From Thermococcus zilligii AN1 (lineage in GTDB: Archaea > Methanobacteriota_B > Thermococci > Thermococcales > Thermococcaceae), in NCBI RefSeq assembly GCF_000258515.1, contig NZ_AJLF01000001.1:248001-312000 (forward strand): 64,000 bases of DNA. Reading direction: 5' to 3'. The position numbers and the translations under genes were made by a program. Below, one piece after another: positions 60,843 to 64,000 of the stretch (positions are counted from its first letter, which is position 1; every line of letters begins with the position of its first letter). The notes under the pieces are model-generated. The model saw only the letters and a program-made list of their open reading frames with translations. It did not search any database and was not told the DNA's origin.

Positions 60843-61079
60843 TCAGGCCCCGGAGAGAATCTTGAACTTAATTTTTGCGTTTTTGATGCTCTCCAGCTCT
60901 TTTACAAGCCTCTGGGCGTCGCTCACTATGAGCTCAAGCCTGACCTTGCTCAGGCCCTTCGCGTTGGGCGGGAAGAAGTGTACGTCCCTAACCTTGCCCC
61001 CCGCCTTCTCAAGTATCGACTTCAAAATTTTCCCCCTGCCATCATAGGGCAGGCTGAGGTCTATTTCCACAACTTGCAT
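60843..61079 (-). CDS. Small ACT/NIL-like hypothetical protein
   Basis: About 78 residues from ATG 61079 (or three codons longer). MQVVEIDLSLPYDGRGKILK, KAGGKVRDVHFFPPNAKGLS, KVRLELIVSDAQRLVKELES and IKFKIL show a beta-alpha-beta pattern like an ACT or NIL domain. No enzyme domain attached. TATA GGTTATATAGCCC (palindromic) lies about 32 bases upstream. Family name uncertain. Confidence 0.55.
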   Translation of the reverse strand: MQVVEIDLSLPYDGRGKILKSILEKAGGKVRDVHFFPPNAKGLSKVRLELIVSDAQRLVKELESIKNAKIKFKILSGA

Positions 61080-61132
61080 GCTCATCACCGGTTTATTTTA
61101 AGAAAAAAGGGCTATATAACCTTTTTCATGCG

Positions 61133-61169
61133 CCGTGGTAATGGGCCGGAGGGGTAGATATTACCACGG
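61133..61169. promoter_or_regulatory. Perfect 10-bp inverted repeat upstream of smc
   Basis: CCGTGGTAAT (61133-61142) and ATTACCACGG (61160-61169) with 17 bases between. It lies between the divergent small gene and the smc TATA box (TTATATAAG, about 61199-61207). Possible operator; the regulator is unknown. Confidence 0.5.
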
Positions 61170-61240
61170 GTTATTGATTCTGGGCCCGTTGCGGCAAACT
61201 TATATAAGAAGTGCCGCAGTTTCGGTTTTAGGTGTAGGGC

Positions 61241-64000
61241 ATGCCATACATTGAGAAGATTGAAATGAAGGGCTTCAAATCCTACGGTAACAAAAAAGTT
61301 GTGGTTCCCCTCTCGAGGGGCTTTACGGCTATAGTTGGCGCGAACGGTTCTGGTAAGAGCAACATCGGCGATGCCCTTCTCTTCGTTCTCGGGGGGCTTT
61401 CTGCCAAGGCCATGAGGGCAACGAGGATCAGCGACCTCCTCTTCGCCGGCAACAAGAGTGAGCCCCCTGCAAAATACGCTGAGGTTGCCGTGTACTTCAA
61501 CAACGGGGACAGGGGCTTCCCCATAGACGAGGATGAGGTAGTCATCAAGAGGCGCGTTTACCCGGACGGGAGGAGCGCCTACTGGCTCAACGGGAAGAGG
61601 GCGACGAGGAGCGAGATACTCGATCTTCTGAGCGCCGCCATGATATCCCCGGAAGGCTATAACCTCGTTTTGCAGGGGGATATAACGAAGTTCATCAAGA
61701 TGTCCCCCCTCGAGAGGAGGCTCCTGATTGATGAAATCTCCGGAATAGCCGAGTACGACGCCAAGAAGGAAAAGGCCCTGGAGGAGCTTAAGCAGGCCGA
61801 GGAGAACCTGGCGAGGGTCGATCTCCTCATAAATGAAGTTAAGAAGCAGCTGGACAAGCTTGAGAAGGAACGCAACGACGCCCTTCGCTATCTCAACCTC
61901 AAGGAGAAGGTGGAAAAGGCGAGGGTGGCCCTCCTTCTCGGGGAGATAAAGCGGCTTGAGGGTCTTCTGAAAGAGGGGAGGGAGAATGATTCTCGCCTGG
62001 AGTCGGAGATTGAGAAAACTGAGGAGGCACTCAAAAATCTTGTGGCGGAGATAATAGCAAAGGAGAGGGAGCTCTCGTCTGTTGAGGGAGAACTTGAGGA
62101 GAAAAGCGGGGGCGGAATCCTTGAAGTAAACAGAAAGATCAGCGAGGTTAAGTCCAGGCTTGAGGTGGCCAGAAGAAACATCGAGAGCGCCCAGAAGGAG
62201 ATAGAGGAAAGCCAGAGGAGACTTGTAAAGGCCAAGGAAGAGCTTAAGCGGGTTTCGGATGAAATAGAGAAGAGCACGGGTGCGATAGCGAGGTGGGGCA
62301 AGCGCAGGGAAAAGCTGGTGGCTGATATAAAAGAGAAGGAAACGGCCAGGAATGAGCTGTTGGTTAAACTCGGTGAGATAGACAGGAGCTACGCGATCGC
62401 CAGGGAGGAGTTCGACAGGGTCGCTGGGGAGCTCGATGAGGCCAGGAGGGAGCTCTACACGAGGGAGACTGAGGTGAAGAAGTTCGAGGAGGAGATAGAG
62501 AGGGCCAGGGCTAAAATAGTCCAGGCAACGGTCAGGAAGAAGGCCCTGAAAGAGGCAGTAGAGGAGTCCAGAAAGGCCTTGGAGGCCAAGAAGTCTGAAC
62601 TTGCTGAGATAGAGGGCAGGATGGAAAGGGCACAGGTCCGTCTTAAGAAAGCGGAGAAAGAGCTTGAGGAGAGAACAAAGGCATTGAAGAAGGTTGAAAA
62701 AGAGCTGGAGGGGGCAAAGGAAGAGCTTATCAAGGCGGAGGCCCAGACTGAGGTCAGGGGGAACAGGGCAGTTGAGTTCCTCAAGTCGCAGCAGATTCCG
62801 GGCCTCTACGGAACCTTAGGGGAGCTCATAAGCGTTCCGGATTCGACTTACGCTATCGCCGTTGAAGTGGCCCTGGGCGGGAACTACGATAACGTTGTCG
62901 TTGAGGACGACCGTGTGGCTGAAAAGGCGATAACGCTCCTCAAAGAGAGAAAACTGGGAAGGCTGACCTTTCTGCCCCTCAACAAAATAAGGCCGAGATC
63001 AATGAGCGAGAGGCCAGAGCTTGGAACCCCTGCCATGGAGGTCGTTCAGTACGATCCAAAGTTCCAGAAGGCTGTGGCCTATGCCCTCGGGGACACGCTC
63101 ATCGTTGGTGACATGGAGGAGGCCAGAACTGTAGGCATAGGAAACGTCAGGATGGTTACCTTAGGAGGGGAACTCCTGGAGAAAAGCGGTGCCATAACCG
63201 GTGGACATTACAAACCGAGGGGGATGTTCGGCGTTAACGTGGATGAACTGAAGAAGAAAGTGGAGAGGCTGGAACGGGAGAGGGAGGCCCTTGAATCAGC
63301 GATAAACGCCCTGAAAGCTGAAATCAGGGGCATTGAAAACGAGCTCTTTGAGCTGCGCATGAGGAAGAGCGATGTGAACAAGGATCTTGAGGTACTCCAG
63401 AGGGACCTCGAGAGGCTTCTCCGCGAGGACAGGGGAATTGACGAAGAGGTCAGGAGCGCCGAGGGGGCAATAGAGTCCCTCAACGCTAAGATAGAGGAGT
63501 ACCGCGGCGAGATGGCCAAGCTCAGGGGGAGAATAGAGCGTCTTGAAAAGACCCGCGAGAAGCTGAAAAAGGCCCTTGAAAACCCAGAAGCCAGAGAACT
63601 GAACGCGAGGATCAGGGAGGTCGAAGCGGAGATAGCCAAACTCCGCGAGGAGCTCAGTGGGGTTGAGAGCAGGCTTGAAAGCCTCAACAGCATGATAAAC
63701 GGGGAACTCCTGCCAAGGAAGGCCGACCTTGAGGAGGAAATAAACGGTCTGGTGAACAGGATCAACGCCCTCAGGGCAAACATAAAGGAGAACGAGGAGG
63801 CAATAAAGAAGCTTGAGGCAGAGCTGGAGGAGCTTGAAAGGGTCGAGGAGAGAGTAAAGGAGGAACTCAGGGGGCTCCGTGAGAGGCGCGAAAGCCTTAG
63901 GAACGAAATAGCAGAACTCCGCGGGAGGAAGGACGAACTTACCAATAAGCTCCAGGAGATGAGGATCCAGGCAAACACATTGAAGATAAAACTGGCCCAG
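61241..64000 (+). CDS. smc: Chromosome segregation protein SMC, 3' end cut by window
   Basis: 920 codons are open from ATG 61241 to the window end; full-length SMC is about 1190. Walker A IVGANGSGKSNIGDALLFVL at about 28-47; N-terminal EKIEMKGFKSYGNKKVVVPL; a first long coiled coil from about 165 to 500; the hinge about 510-660 (FLKSQQIPGLYGTLGELISV, VVVEDDRVAEKAITLLKERK, GGHYKPRGMFG); the return coiled coil follows. The ABC signature and Walker B lie beyond the window. The TATA box is about 35 bases upstream. SMC organises and separates chromosomes with ScpA. Confidence 0.97.
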   Translation, partial: MPYIEKIEMKGFKSYGNKKVVVPLSRGFTAIVGANGSGKSNIGDALLFVLGGLSAKAMRATRISDLLFAGNKSEPPAKYAEVAVYFNNGDRGFPIDEDEVVIKRRVYPDGRSAYWLNGKRATRSEILDLLSAAMISPEGYNLVLQGDITKFIKMSPLERRLLIDEISGIAEYDAKKEKALEELKQAEENLARVDLLINEVKKQLDKLEKERNDALRYLNLKEKVEKARVALLLGEIKRLEGLLKEGRENDSRLESEIEKTEEALKNLVAEIIAKERELSSVEGELEEKSGGGILEVNRKISEVKSRLEVARRNIESAQKEIEESQRRLVKAKEELKRVSDEIEKSTGAIARWGKRREKLVADIKEKETARNELLVKLGEIDRSYAIAREEFDRVAGELDEARRELYTRETEVKKFEEEIERARAKIVQATVRKKALKEAVEESRKALEAKKSELAEIEGRMERAQVRLKKAEKELEERTKALKKVEKELEGAKEELIKAEAQTEVRGNRAVEFLKSQQIPGLYGTLGELISVPDSTYAIAVEVALGGNYDNVVVEDDRVAEKAITLLKERKLGRLTFLPLNKIRPRSMSERPELGTPAMEVVQYDPKFQKAVAYALGDTLIVGDMEEARTVGIGNVRMVTLGGELLEKSGAITGGHYKPRGMFGVNVDELKKKVERLEREREALESAINALKAEIRGIENELFELRMRKSDVNKDLEVLQRDLERLLREDRGIDEEVRSAEGAIESLNAKIEEYRGEMAKLRGRIERLEKTREKLKKALENPEARELNARIREVEAEIAKLREELSGVESRLESLNSMINGELLPRKADLEEEINGLVNRINALRANIKENEEAIKKLEAELEELERVEERVKEELRGLRERRESLRNEIAELRGRKDELTNKLQEMRIQANTLKIKLAQ

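Overview
The window is a piece of a hyperthermophilic euryarchaeal chromosome, almost certainly Thermococcus or a close relative. Evidence: archaeal TATA boxes and many leaderless or near-leaderless starts, archaeal ribosomal proteins (S6e, S19e, L37e), TFB, FEN1, LSm, KEOPS Cgi121, GGGP synthase, ribose-1,5-bisphosphate isomerase, ADP-forming acyl-CoA synthetase, type II GAPDH with a Thermococcales glycolytic motif, and several families I know mainly from Thermococcaceae (DUF3216-like, DUF835). Genes are dense, on both strands, in short operons with GGTG/GGAGGTG ribosome binding sites. Both ends are cut inside genes (a DHPS-like protein at the left, SMC at the right).

Layout. 0-4.1 kb: housekeeping genes (DHPS-like, TatD, a rubrerythrin-DUF835 fusion, an MBL hydrolase). 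4.1-8.1 kb: a decaying accessory patch with a nucleotidyltransferase, a broken HEPN gene behind three evenly spaced palindromes, the wreck of an EVE/UPF0310 gene, and a large STAND ATPase regulator. 8.2-11.5 kb: S6e, R15P isomerase, XerA, a Toprim coiled-coil protein and tRNA-Arg(CCG). 11.6-22.0 kb: a defence island next to the tRNA, made of a DUF499 ATPase, a DUF1156 adenine methylase and a SNF2 helicase ending in a DUF3883 domain. This is the helicase-methylase-ATPase (Hma-type) set, here split by a two-gene cassette on the opposite strand that encodes an unrecognised helical protein and a PIN-like protein. 22.2-49.4 kb: mostly core genes, including Cgi121, an RHH-ftsZ pair followed by a SegAB-like pair, a pyrF operon, GAPDH, trmY, glyS, LSm-L37e, coaBC, crcB, FEN1, TFB and S19e. 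Pseudogenes of DUF190 and a PsiE-like membrane protein are interspersed. 49.4-51.9 kb: a toxin-antitoxin cluster (VapBC, HTH-MNT/HEPN behind three palindromes at 22-bp period, two small coiled-coil proteins) ending in a structured non-coding stretch. 51.9-64 kb: radical SAM, Fap7/Nob1, a pxpABC 5-oxoprolinase operon interrupted by a second VapBC pair, HAD phosphatase, M20 peptidase, GGGP synthase and SMC.

How it fits together. The strongest candidate for an undescribed system is the opposite-strand pair at 14.53-15.96 kb inside the Hma-type locus. It shares a divergent control region with the ATPase gene, its two genes overlap, and it runs tail-to-tail into the methylase. Secondary points of interest are the two HEPN/MNT loci, each preceded by three equally spaced palindromes, three genes that look broken by internal out-of-frame deletions, two good C/D-box sRNA candidates, and a toxin-antitoxin pair stitched into the pxp operon. 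All assignments come from reading the sequence and from family knowledge; no database search was run.
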